Source: Martelella lutilitoris (GTDB lineage Bacteria > Pseudomonadota > Alphaproteobacteria > Rhizobiales > Rhizobiaceae). Taken from it: DNA of 64,000 nucleotides. The position numbers were made by a program, and so were the translations under genes. The first letter of the stretch is position 1. Each line of letters begins with the position of its first letter. The notes under the pieces were generated by a model. It saw only the letters and a list, made by a program, of their open reading frames with translations. It was not told the DNA's origin and made no database searches. Below are positions 54,867 to 63,181 of this stretch, piece by piece. The stretch covers positions 271,501 through 335,500 of the forward strand of contig NZ_CP066786.1 of NCBI RefSeq assembly GCF_016598595.1, in the 5' to 3' direction.

Positions 54867-55763
54867 ATGGCGCGTGTCAGTATCGAGAGCCCGGCCGGAG
54901 ACGAGTTCTATCCGGCCAGGGTGGAAAGGGCCTATTTCAGGCTGGGCGATCCGATTGTCAGCGGCGACCCGCTTTACGATCTGGAGACGGCAAACGGCCG
55001 GCCTTTTCATGTGCGCGCCGGCGAGAGCGGCAAGGCCGTTTCCGCTCCGCTTGCCGTCGGCGCGACGCTTCTCCAACGCGAGAGCCTGCTCGAGATCGAG
55101 GTAATGGAGCCGGAAGAAGCGCGGTCTGCTCCGCAAATCGTCGCTCCCGCGCCGCAGCGTTCCTCTTCAAGGCGCGTCGATCTTCACACGCCCGTCGACA
55201 GCGAGCTCTATCCGGCCAGCGTCATCAAGGTGCATGCCGAACCGGGCGGGCGGGTCGATCGCCACAGCGTGCTTTACACGATCGAAGCAGCGAGCGGACA
55301 GGTGGTCGAGCTTCAGGCTCCGCTTGCCGGTCGCATCCTGTCGTCCAATGATGCCCGCAACCTGACGCGTCAGCGCGCCATCGCGGTGATCGAGCCCGAT
55401 GAGGACGATCCGTTGGCTGCCGCTCTCGGAACCGCCGGCGGCGTCTATCTGCTTGCCGGCGGCGTGCAGGCAGGCGGCGACGAGGAGGCCGAATACAGCG
55501 AGGCGCGGGCGGCGGCCGTCCCGTTGTCCGAAAGACGGTCGCACCGCTGGTGGAGGATCGGTTTTCTCGCGGGACTGTGCGTGATCGCCATAATTGCGGT
55601 CGCAGGCTGGTATGTGCTGAGCTTTGTGCCTTACGAGCTGGATGAGGCCTATGGCGACAGCTATTACGGCCAGCGTGTCAACGGCGGTCCGCTTGGCGGA
55701 AAACGCCGGCTTTTCATTTCGGATGAACAGCAGAGGGAATTTGAGTCATGGCTCGATTCCTGA
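54867..55763 (+). CDS. Membrane-anchored protein with two lysine-free lipoyl-like domains, unknown function
   Basis: This 298-residue protein has no signal peptide. Two biotinyl/lipoyl-like beta domains lie at about residues 4-78 and 104-176, joined by a Pro/Ala/Ser linker. In each, the hairpin that would hold the modified Lys reads ETANG or EAASG, so neither can be lipoylated or biotinylated. One membrane helix lies at 230-253, preceded by RRSHRWWR, so the lipoyl-like domains are probably cytoplasmic and the 45-residue tail faces the periplasm. HlyD-type adaptors share the fold but are oriented the other way. The start at 54867 is likelier than two GTGs upstream. It overlaps the next gene by 16 bases. 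Confidence 0.75.
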   Translation: MARVSIESPAGDEFYPARVERAYFRLGDPIVSGDPLYDLETANGRPFHVRAGESGKAVSAPLAVGATLLQRESLLEIEVMEPEEARSAPQIVAPAPQRSSSRRVDLHTPVDSELYPASVIKVHAEPGGRVDRHSVLYTIEAASGQVVELQAPLAGRILSSNDARNLTRQRAIAVIEPDEDDPLAAALGTAGGVYLLAGGVQAGGDEEAEYSEARAAAVPLSERRSHRWWRIGFLAGLCVIAIIAVAGWYVLSFVPYELDEAYGDSYYGQRVNGGPLGGKRRLFISDEQQREFESWLDS

Positions 55764-57145
55764 TTTCCGGCAGGTCCGCGACCGGCGACATGGGGCCACG
55801 GGCAAAGGCCGCCCACGGCATGCTGGCGCTGGTTTTTCTGGTTCTGCTGACCCTGCCGGCAGCGGCCTTGGCGCAGGACCAGGTGCGCCTTGTCGAGGCC
55901 GGGGGCGACCAATATGAGGCGCGCTTCCGCAGTCCGCTCGTCGGCGAAGACCTGGCGCCCGCCTCGACCGTGACGATCGACTGGGAGGTCGAACTGAAGA
56001 TGGGCCTTCTTTACGGCGAGCCCGTGCTTTCCACCCGTTTTCGCTATGACGTGACCGACTACCGCCTTCAATTGCCCACCCTTGGTCCCGGCGCGGTCCA
56101 GCTCTGGTCGCCGCAGGGCGCGGGCGGCGGCGCGGCATTGCCGGAAGGCGCGCCGCTTGTCCAGCCCTATGCCGTGAGGCTGGTGTTCCGCTTCTATGCC
56201 CCGAGCCAGAATGCCTATGTCGGACTGGTGCAGGACGTCGAGGCACCCGGCCTTTCCGGCGAATGGGCCTTCAACATGCCCTCAAGCCCCGACTGGGGGC
56301 GGACCTTTGTCTGGGAAAGCGGCATTGCCAAGGGCGACTGGGTGAAGGCGGAAACGGCGAAGGCGATCTGGACCGGGGACTTGCGGGCCGAAGGCGCGCG
56401 GCTTGACGCTGTCAGCTGGTCAACGGCGGATTTGATGGCCTATCTTGCCGAGCACAATCTGCGCAACCGCGCGATCGCTACGGCCGAGGCGGTCAACCGC
56501 CTGCTCTCGGGGGCCGCCCGCAGCTTCGGCTACGAGGTTGCGGCGCTGCGCGAGGATCCGAAAGCTTATTATCAGCCGGCCTTCAGGCCCCGGATATCGC
56601 TCCGGCTTCTGCGCAAGTATGAACGGCTGTTGAGCCTGCCGCACAGCCTGCAGGACGGCGACCGGACGGCCTATGACGAGGCGCGGGAGGAAGCGCGCGC
56701 GATCATGGCAATGATGGAGGACGATGCGGCGTCCTACGCGGAGCCCGGTCCGCCCCGCAATGAGCTTCCGGGCGGTGCCGAGATGGTTTTTGACGATGGC
56801 GCGTTGCAGCCGGTCTTCGTCGAATTGCCGCTTGCCTTCACGCTGACCGACAATGGACGTGAGGACGTCGACCGCGTGGAACTGACGATCAGCGACAGTA
56901 CCGGGGTCGTGTCGTCCGAGGTTGTCGATCTTCTCAACGGCGGCACACGTTTCGAACCGTCGGTTGCGCCCGGTCCCGTGCGGATTGCCGTGAAGGCGCT
57001 GAGCGAGGGCGCGCTCGGGCAGAACACCTGCACGATCCAGGTCCATTCGCGGATCGTGAAGGGGCCGGGGGAGCAGGAATACAGCCTCAGGGCCGGCGAA
57101 ACGGCGTCGCTTCTGGTCTTCGCCGAAGCGCCGCAGGGAGAGTGA
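55748..57145 (+). CDS. Large secreted protein of unknown function
   Basis: This 465-residue protein has a signal peptide (hydrophobic stretch at about 24-42, likely cleavage after ALA at 42). The first 200 mature residues are rich in beta strands and aromatic residues, with DYRLQLPTLGPG and WAFNMPSSPDWGRTFVWESG. The middle is helical (DLMAYLAEHNLRNRAIATAEAV). The C-terminal 110 residues look like a beta-sandwich (PVFVELPLAFTLTDNGREDV). I recognise no catalytic motif or family. It overlaps the upstream gene by 16 bases and ends one base before the next, so the three are probably made together and act at the cell envelope. Confidence 0.72.
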   Translation: MARFLISGRSATGDMGPRAKAAHGMLALVFLVLLTLPAAALAQDQVRLVEAGGDQYEARFRSPLVGEDLAPASTVTIDWEVELKMGLLYGEPVLSTRFRYDVTDYRLQLPTLGPGAVQLWSPQGAGGGAALPEGAPLVQPYAVRLVFRFYAPSQNAYVGLVQDVEAPGLSGEWAFNMPSSPDWGRTFVWESGIAKGDWVKAETAKAIWTGDLRAEGARLDAVSWSTADLMAYLAEHNLRNRAIATAEAVNRLLSGAARSFGYEVAALREDPKAYYQPAFRPRISLRLLRKYERLLSLPHSLQDGDRTAYDEAREEARAIMAMMEDDAASYAEPGPPRNELPGGAEMVFDDGALQPVFVELPLAFTLTDNGREDVDRVELTISDSTGVVSSEVVDLLNGGTRFEPSVAPGPVRIAVKALSEGALGQNTCTIQVHSRIVKGPGEQEYSLRAGETASLLVFAEAPQGE

Positions 57146-57146
57146 T

Positions 57147-58208
57147 GTGAGCCGTTTTCCATTGAAGCCGTTCCGCCGTCTTGCCTCGGGGTTTTCTGCG
57201 CTCCTTCTCAGCCTTGTTGCGCTGCCCGTATCCGCGCAAACGCCCGTGGAACCCGTCAAGGCGCTTGATGCGCCGGACCGGGCCATGGCGGCCATCGTGA
57301 CGGGCGTCAACGACATTGTCTGCAGCGCGACCGTGATCGGTCCGCGTCACGTGCTGACGGCAGCAGCCTGCGTGATCGACCCCGATACGGGCCAGGTTTT
57401 GGCCGACCGGCAGGTGATGCCGCGCGTCGATCTCGATGACGGCTATATTCCAACCGCGCGGCGCTTCATCCGGCGCGTGTTCGTGCCGGTGGACGGGGCG
57501 CCCTTCGGTCCGTCTGACCGTTTCGAAGGCAAGCTCGCCATTGTCGAGACCGCCGAACTTGTCGAGCATCCGCCCTTCAGCGCCGAGACCGACGAGGCGG
57601 CTTTCGACCGGCGGGAGACGGGAGGCGACGACGGCATTCTGACGATCCGGTTCTACGACCGTGCGACAGGCGGCCAGATGACGACATCGGCCTGCGTGGC
57701 GCTTTCCATCGCGCCAGGCGACATCATGGCGATGAACTGCGATCTGCCGGAAGGGGCTTCCGGCGCGGCAATTCGCGTGACCTCCGGGATTACCGGGCTC
57801 TATCTTTATCCGGGTGCGGGACGTTATATCGGCAATGCCGAAATCGAGGCGATCGGCCGGGTCGTCACCGGGGCCGGTTCACCCTTCTTCCGCGCCATCG
57901 AAGCGACGCCTGATCTTTCCATCACATTCGTCCTGAGCAATCGCTGCGACGCGCCGATCGACTACAGCCTGCGCTACCGTCCGGTCGGCGGCGGCGGCGA
58001 TTTCACCACCGTTTCCGGTCGGATCGAGTCCGGCCAGCGCCGCTTCGTCGACCTGATGACGGATAATGGCGTGGTCTATATGCGCGGGACTGCCAAAGAT
58101 GGCGCGCTCGTCTGGGATGGCGGCCGGGTGTTCGAGGACGGCCGCTATTTCGACATCCGCATCAACAGCTGGGGCGACTATTTCCATTCGCTGAGCTGTG
58201 ACGAGTAG
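57147..58208 (+). CDS. Secreted trypsin-fold protein without catalytic His (pseudoprotease)
   Basis: This 353-residue protein has a signal peptide ending VSA at 30. Residues 46-240 follow the trypsin/V8 pattern, but the TAAHC motif reads TAAAC (residues 71-75), so Ala74 replaces the catalytic His. The Ser motif is GASGAAI with Ser205 kept; Cys59-Cys75 and Cys183-Cys198 would form the usual disulfides. A beta-rich C-terminal domain (about 250-350) follows. It is probably a binding rather than a cleaving protein. The start is a GTG, five bases after GGGAG and two bases after the preceding gene. Confidence 0.78.
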   Translation: MSRFPLKPFRRLASGFSALLLSLVALPVSAQTPVEPVKALDAPDRAMAAIVTGVNDIVCSATVIGPRHVLTAAACVIDPDTGQVLADRQVMPRVDLDDGYIPTARRFIRRVFVPVDGAPFGPSDRFEGKLAIVETAELVEHPPFSAETDEAAFDRRETGGDDGILTIRFYDRATGGQMTTSACVALSIAPGDIMAMNCDLPEGASGAAIRVTSGITGLYLYPGAGRYIGNAEIEAIGRVVTGAGSPFFRAIEATPDLSITFVLSNRCDAPIDYSLRYRPVGGGGDFTTVSGRIESGQRRFVDLMTDNGVVYMRGTAKDGALVWDGGRVFEDGRYFDIRINSWGDYFHSLSCDE

Positions 58209-58229
58209 CGCTGCGAGGCTCCGGCTGGG

Positions 58230-59306
58230 TCAACCGGCGTAGCCGTCCCGGCAAAGCCGCTCGAGCTCTTGCCTGTCGAGGCTGGCAAAACCGAGGGCGG
58301 GCAGAAGGTCGTTGTCGGCGGCAAGATCATGGCCATAGGCGGCCGAGAAGATCGCCGTGCCGGCCTCGTGCAATGTCGCGGGAACGCCGACCAGACGGCC
58401 AAGCGCACTGGTGGCGACGAGGCCGAAGGGCACGTCTTCCAGAATGTAACGGCTCTCGATCGTCGACGGCCCGAAGCCGCCGCGGCCCTGCGCATGCATC
58501 TCCTGGTTCATCTCCGAGACCGAGGCGAGCGGCACGTGGAAAGACAGAGAAAAGTGCTCGCGCACCGTCTTCACCTGCAGGCCGAACTTCTCCGCGATCG
58601 CCAGGCGCTCGGCATCGAGCGCCTCGATGAAGCGGCCGACGGCCGGGGTGATGTTCTCGCCCTGCCCCCAGGTCTCGCCCTTTTCCATCCGCGTCAGGTT
58701 CATCAGCGCAATGCCCAGATGGTTCTGCGGGTTTAGGTTGGACAGCGCGATGGCCATCAGCCCGTCGCGCCTGACGAAACGGTCGCCGAACAATTCGGTG
58801 CAGAGCGCGTGGCCCTCGTCCATGGCGTTGAAGGGAACGGTTGCCATGTCCACCTTCTGGCGCACGGTGTTGACCACGACGGCGCTGTCGCCGTTTTTCC
58901 GCGCGGTCAGAAGGGTCGTGCCCCAGGCTATGATCGGCAGGGTCTTGCCAGCCTCTTTCAGCGCGCGCGCGAGATAGAGCGCGGCAAAGGAACTGTGGGA
59001 GGAAATGATCACCGGCGTGCCGGGCTTCAGATGGTCCGTCATGGCATCGATGGCTGACCGGTGGCCGTTCACCGGCATGGCGATCATCACCAGGTCGGCG
59101 TTGCCGACGGCATCCGCGCATGAGGCGGCCACGCCGACGGGACCCTCGAATTCCACCGCGCCCGTGGCCATCAGCGCCGTGCCTCGGGCAAGCTCCACGG
59201 CGTTTGAGCCAGACGGCGACCAGAGCACGGGCGCATGGCCGGCATCGGCGATGAAGGCGGCAAGGCCGTAGGCATTGTTGCCTGCGCCGAGAATTGCGAT
59301 TTTCAT
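58230..59306 (-). CDS. Octopine/nopaline-type opine dehydrogenase
   Basis: This 358-residue NAD(P)-dependent dehydrogenase has an N-terminal Rossmann motif GAGNNAYGLAAFIADAG and a C-terminal opine-dehydrogenase domain with LSNLNPQNHLGIALMNLTRME, where the His is the expected catalytic residue. Such enzymes couple an amino acid and a keto acid reductively, or run in reverse to break opines down. It follows the Lrp regulator after 22 bases and is divergent from a racemase and ABC importer. Its substrates are unknown; D- or L-amino acid plus pyruvate or oxoglutarate is a fair guess. Confidence 0.87.
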   Translation of the reverse strand: MKIAILGAGNNAYGLAAFIADAGHAPVLWSPSGSNAVELARGTALMATGAVEFEGPVGVAASCADAVGNADLVMIAMPVNGHRSAIDAMTDHLKPGTPVIISSHSSFAALYLARALKEAGKTLPIIAWGTTLLTARKNGDSAVVVNTVRQKVDMATVPFNAMDEGHALCTELFGDRFVRRDGLMAIALSNLNPQNHLGIALMNLTRMEKGETWGQGENITPAVGRFIEALDAERLAIAEKFGLQVKTVREHFSLSFHVPLASVSEMNQEMHAQGRGGFGPSTIESRYILEDVPFGLVATSALGRLVGVPATLHEAGTAIFSAAYGHDLAADNDLLPALGFASLDRQELERLCRDGYAG

Positions 59307-59328
59307 GGGTCTTCTAGCCTTTGTCTCT

Positions 59329-59790
59329 TCACATGTAATTGGTCGGCAGCGCCGTGGTGAACTTCAGCTCCTCCATCGCGATCGAGGAGTTGATGTCGGA
59401 GAATTCCAGCCGCGAAATCAGGTTCTTGTAGACCTGGTCATAGGTCTCGATGTCGGGAACGACAATTCTCAGCAGGTAATCCGTATCGCCGGTCAGCCGA
59501 TAGGCCTCGGTCACTTCGGGAATGTCCCTGATTTGCTTGCGGAACTCGTCGAGCCATTCGATGGCGTGGCGCGGCGCCTTGACGGCGATGAAGATGGTCA
59601 TCGGAATATTGGCCATCTTGCGGTCGATCAACGCCACCCGGGCGCGAATGAAGCCGAGGTCTTCCATGCGCTTGATCCGCCGCCAGCAGGGTGTGTGCGA
59701 AAGGCCGACCTCCTCGGCGATCTCGCTCACCGTCCGGTCTGCCTGGCGCTGCAGGATATCGACGATCTTGCGGTCGATCTGGTCAAACAT
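59329..59790 (-). CDS. Lrp/AsnC-family transcriptional regulator
   Basis: This 153-residue regulator has an N-terminal helix-turn-helix (DQIDRKIVDILQRQADRTVSEIAEEVGLSHTPCWRRI) and a C-terminal RAM ligand domain with VTEAYRLTGDTDYLLRIVV. It is placed to control both the opine dehydrogenase transcribed with it and the divergent racemase-importer operon. An inverted repeat and an AT-centred palindrome lie in the shared intergenic region. The ligand is probably an amino acid handled by the locus. Confidence 0.92.
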   Translation of the reverse strand: MFDQIDRKIVDILQRQADRTVSEIAEEVGLSHTPCWRRIKRMEDLGFIRARVALIDRKMANIPMTIFIAVKAPRHAIEWLDEFRKQIRDIPEVTEAYRLTGDTDYLLRIVVPDIETYDQVYKNLISRLEFSDINSSIAMEELKFTTALPTNYM

Positions 59791-60189
59791 TTCCTGACGC
59801 TCCCCTGATGTCCCGCAGAGGGGACGAAATTCTCAGAACTCACTGAAAATCGAGACGGATTTTTCGTCTGCTCTTCCGTTTCGACAAAATATGACGCCGA
59901 AATAGACTTGCGGATATGGCTTAATTCGCAGGTTGACCCTTGTCAAAATGCAGAAAATTCCGCATGCTTTGCCCAAGTTTTGGTAAATTGTATCTTTTGA
60001 GTAAAATTTGTGCACTAGTATGGGATTCATGTCAAGTTCGTCTGGTGGATAAAATATCCGCATTCGGCGTGTTCTCGTAGGATAGAGTCTCTTTAAATCC
60101 CATGTTCGTGCAAAAATAAGAAAACTCTCTTCTGTCAGGTCCGCTACGCTGATTATGTTCGTACCTGAAACAGAATTGAGAATGAGACA
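59791..60189. promoter_or_regulatory. Divergent regulatory region of the opine/racemase locus
   Basis: About 399 AT-rich bases between the Lrp gene and the racemase gene. Two candidate operators stand side by side: TTGAC-CCTT-GTCAA at 59933-59946, and ATGCAGAAAATTCCGCAT at 59948-59965, an imperfect palindrome with an AAAATT centre like Lrp-family sites. Further AT-rich stretches up to 60060 could be more half-sites. No gene is seen. Exact promoter hexamers were not assigned. Confidence 0.5.
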
Positions 60190-60933
60190 ATGAAAAGGAT
60201 AGGTCTGATCGGCGGCATGAGCTGGGAGAGCACCGCAGTGTATTACAAGCACATCAACGAGGAGGTCCGGCGCCTGATGGGCGACGGCCTGGCTTCGGCG
60301 GATCTTTGCCTGCGCTCCGTCAATTTCTCCGAGATTGTCGCGCATCAGAAGGCCGGGCGCTGGGACCTTGCGGCCGAGACGCTGATCGCGGCCGCGCGCG
60401 AACTGGAGCAGTGCGGCTGCGCCATGGTGCTGATCTGCACCAATACGATGCATATCCTCGCCGATGAGGTGCAGGCGGCGATCACGGTTCCGCTGATTCA
60501 CATCGCGGAAGTGACCGGCGCTGCGGTGAAGAAGAAGGGCCTGGACCGGCCTCTGCTTCTGGCCACACGCTACACGATGGAGAAGCCGTTCTATGTCGGC
60601 TACCTCAGGGACCGTTTCGGCCTTGATCCGGTCATTCCGGAAGAGGACGACAGGACAACTGTCCATGACGTGATCTTCGAGGAGATATGCTGCGGGGTGA
60701 TCAGCCGCGCATCGCGCGAACGCTATGTCGAGATCGCCGAGCGGGCGAAACTGAGGGGCGCCGACTGCATCATTTTCGGTTGCACCGAGGTCGGGCTTCT
60801 GGTCCGTCCGGAGGATTTCGACCTGCCCTGCTTCGATTCAACGCTGCTTCATGCCGAGGCGGCGGTCAGGTTCTCCCTGGAAGACGAGCTTTCAGCGGAG
60901 GGGAAAGAAAGCCGTCCTCTTCCAGTCCATTAG
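60190..60933 (+). CDS. Aspartate/glutamate-type amino acid racemase
   Basis: This 247-residue, PLP-independent racemase of the Asp/Glu/hydantoin family has two catalytic cysteines: Cys83 in ICTNTMH and Cys198 in GCTEVGLL, in the two mirrored halves. The N-terminus RIGLIGGMSWESTAVYY is typical of aspartate racemase and YgeA-like broad-specificity enzymes. It starts the operon with the importer, 71 bases before the binding-protein gene. It may interconvert D- and L-amino acids released by the opine dehydrogenase. Confidence 0.9.
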   Translation: MKRIGLIGGMSWESTAVYYKHINEEVRRLMGDGLASADLCLRSVNFSEIVAHQKAGRWDLAAETLIAAARELEQCGCAMVLICTNTMHILADEVQAAITVPLIHIAEVTGAAVKKKGLDRPLLLATRYTMEKPFYVGYLRDRFGLDPVIPEEDDRTTVHDVIFEEICCGVISRASRERYVEIAERAKLRGADCIIFGCTEVGLLVRPEDFDLPCFDSTLLHAEAAVRFSLEDELSAEGKESRPLPVH

Positions 60934-61004
60934 GTCGGCGAGGAAAAGCCCGCGCTCCGGCCGAGAGGGACCGGACGCGGGACAGACAAACCAGGAGATC
61001 GAGA

Positions 61005-62105
61005 ATGACACTTCGCAATCCGACACGGCGCACGACCCTGAAGATGATGGGGACAAGCGCGGGGCTCATCGCCGCGCCGTCCATCATCCGTCCGGCCTAT
61101 GCCCAGGACAATGTCCTCAACATCACGACCTATGACAAGTTCCTCCCCGAGGGCTTCGTCGAGCAGTTCGAGAAGGATACCGGCATCGAGGTGCGCATCC
61201 GCCTGACAGACGACCAGGGCAAGCAGTACAATCTGCTCGCGGCCGAAGGCGCCGATCCGACCACCGATATCGTCACGGTCGCCGGTCACCGTCTCAGCCA
61301 GTTCATGGCTTCCGATCTCCTCCAGCCGATCGATCCCGCCAGGATCTCCACCTGGGACAATCTTGCGGGTCCCTACAAGGGCGCGCCGCAGCTCGTCCGC
61401 AAGGGCGAGGTCTATGGCGTGCCGCTGCTTGCCGGTTTTGAAGGCATGGTCCGCAACACCGACTACACCAAGCCCTCCGATAGCTGGGGCCTGATGTTCG
61501 ATCCGGAATACAAGGGCTTCACCACCTACATCATCTCCGACTTCGTTTCGATCACCATGAAATATCTGGGCTATGACGGCGATTTCGTCGCCTATGTCGA
61601 CAAGCCTGAGGAGGCCCAGGCCGCGGTCAACGCGGCGCGCGATTTCCTCATCGAGCACAAGGACATGGTCCGCAAATTCTATGACGGCGGCGCCGAAGTG
61701 CAGCAGATGCTGGTCAATGAAGACGTCTATGTCGCACAGACCTGGTCGGGCCCCGCCGCCAAGCTGATCATGGACGGCTTCCCGATCGAACTGTCGATCC
61801 CGAAGGAAGGCACCTACGGCTTCCTCTATTCCTTCAACCTGGTCAACCATGCACCGAACGTGGATGCTGCCTACAAGTTCTTCTCCGCGCTCCTCGCCAA
61901 TCCGGAAGTCGGCGCGGCGATGACGCGCCAGTCCGGCTTTGCCAGCGCCTTTTCCGGCGTCGACAAGCTGCTTACCGACCGCGAGCGCGCGGCGATCGCG
62001 CTTCCGGAAGAGCAGATCGCCCGCATCCAGTTCTTCGCGGAAGAAAACCGCGACATGAAGAACGAGATGATCGACAGGGCCGTTGCCGAAATCAAGGCGG
62101 CCTGA
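61005..62105 (+). CDS. ABC transporter substrate-binding protein, polyamine/opine type
   Basis: This 366-residue periplasmic protein of the PotD/PotF-like family begins with NPTRRTTLKMMGTSAGLIAAP, a twin-arginine-like export signal, with cleavage near AYA. Body motifs VLNITTYDKFLPEGFVEQFE and YGVPLLAGFEGMVRNTDY are typical. The ligand is a polyamine, an opine or a related cation; the neighbouring genes favour an opine or amino acid derivative. The ATG at 61005 has AGGAG nine bases upstream; longer open frame upstream is not coding. Confidence 0.88.
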   Translation: MTLRNPTRRTTLKMMGTSAGLIAAPSIIRPAYAQDNVLNITTYDKFLPEGFVEQFEKDTGIEVRIRLTDDQGKQYNLLAAEGADPTTDIVTVAGHRLSQFMASDLLQPIDPARISTWDNLAGPYKGAPQLVRKGEVYGVPLLAGFEGMVRNTDYTKPSDSWGLMFDPEYKGFTTYIISDFVSITMKYLGYDGDFVAYVDKPEEAQAAVNAARDFLIEHKDMVRKFYDGGAEVQQMLVNEDVYVAQTWSGPAAKLIMDGFPIELSIPKEGTYGFLYSFNLVNHAPNVDAAYKFFSALLANPEVGAAMTRQSGFASAFSGVDKLLTDRERAAIALPEEQIARIQFFAEENRDMKNEMIDRAVAEIKAA

Positions 62106-62172
62106 TCAATGCCCCGGCCGGGCGGCAGCGTTTCGCCCGGTCGACTGCGCTACGCCGCAGCCTTTGTAATCT

Positions 62173-63171
62173 ATGGATTTTCTGACTATGACCAATGATG
62201 TTTTGACCGGTGGCGGTCAGGGCGCGAGGACGTCACGGGCGCGCTATTCAAGCTGGATCGGCAAGGTCGCCCGCTCGCCGTTCTACCGCGGAACGATCGG
62301 TCTTCTTGCCGAAAACCGCGTCGCCCGGCTTGTCGTCCTGCTGGCCGTGCCGCTCGCCTGGATCGCCTTCTTCAATATCGGTCCGATCCTGCAGATGGGC
62401 AATATTTCGCTCCTTGCCAACTATCCGCTGATGGACGGCGACGAGCCGGTCTATACCCTCGCGCAATACGCGCTGTTCTTCCAGGAGAGCCTCTATTTCG
62501 TGCCCTTCCTGCGCAGCCTCGTCTTCTCCCTGGTGGTGACGGCGGCAACGCTCGTCGTGGTCTATCCGGTCGCCTATTATATCGGCAAGGTCATCCGCCC
62601 CGCCTCGCGCAACAAGGCGCTCTTGCTGCTGCTGACGCCGTTCTGGGCGGGTGAGATCATCCGCGTCTTTTCCGTAATCATGCTTCTGGCCAACCGCGGC
62701 GCCGTCAACGCGCTCCTGCGCGAGCTCGGCATGATCGACCGACCGATACCGATGCTCTATACCTATTTCTCGCTGAGCTTCGGCGTCGTCTACCTGATCG
62801 CCCTCTACATGCTGCTGCCGCTCTATTCCTCGATCGAGAAGATCCCGAACAGCCTGCTCGATGCCGCAGCCGATCTTGGCGCCGGTCCGTTGCAGCGCTT
62901 CCGCCGCGTGATCCTGCCGCTCTCGCGTGACGGTATCGTTTCGGGCTGCAGCCTGGTCTTCCTCACCTCGATCGGCGTCTTCGCCGCGCCGCTTCTGCTC
63001 GGCGGGCCGAATACGGTGATCTTCCCGGAAATCATCGCCCAGCTGTTCCACGGCTCCAACGACAAATGGCCGGCGGGCGCTGCCTTCTCAATCATCATGC
63101 TGTTGATCTCGCTCACCACGGTCGGCCTGTTCATGCGGGTTGTCGGCGGGCGCAACGTGAAACTGATGTGA
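62173..63171 (+). CDS. ABC transporter permease, PotB-like
   Basis: This 332-residue permease has about six membrane helices after a 60-residue cytoplasmic head. The coupling EAA-type loop is in NSLLDAAADLGAGPLQRFRRVILPLSRDG. It pairs with the next permease to form the channel. An ATG at 62188 is an alternative start; neither has a clear ribosome-binding site. Confidence 0.88.
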   Translation: MDFLTMTNDVLTGGGQGARTSRARYSSWIGKVARSPFYRGTIGLLAENRVARLVVLLAVPLAWIAFFNIGPILQMGNISLLANYPLMDGDEPVYTLAQYALFFQESLYFVPFLRSLVFSLVVTAATLVVVYPVAYYIGKVIRPASRNKALLLLLTPFWAGEIIRVFSVIMLLANRGAVNALLRELGMIDRPIPMLYTYFSLSFGVVYLIALYMLLPLYSSIEKIPNSLLDAAADLGAGPLQRFRRVILPLSRDGIVSGCSLVFLTSIGVFAAPLLLGGPNTVIFPEIIAQLFHGSNDKWPAGAAFSIIMLLISLTTVGLFMRVVGGRNVKLM

Positions 63172-63181
63172 GGGACCGACG

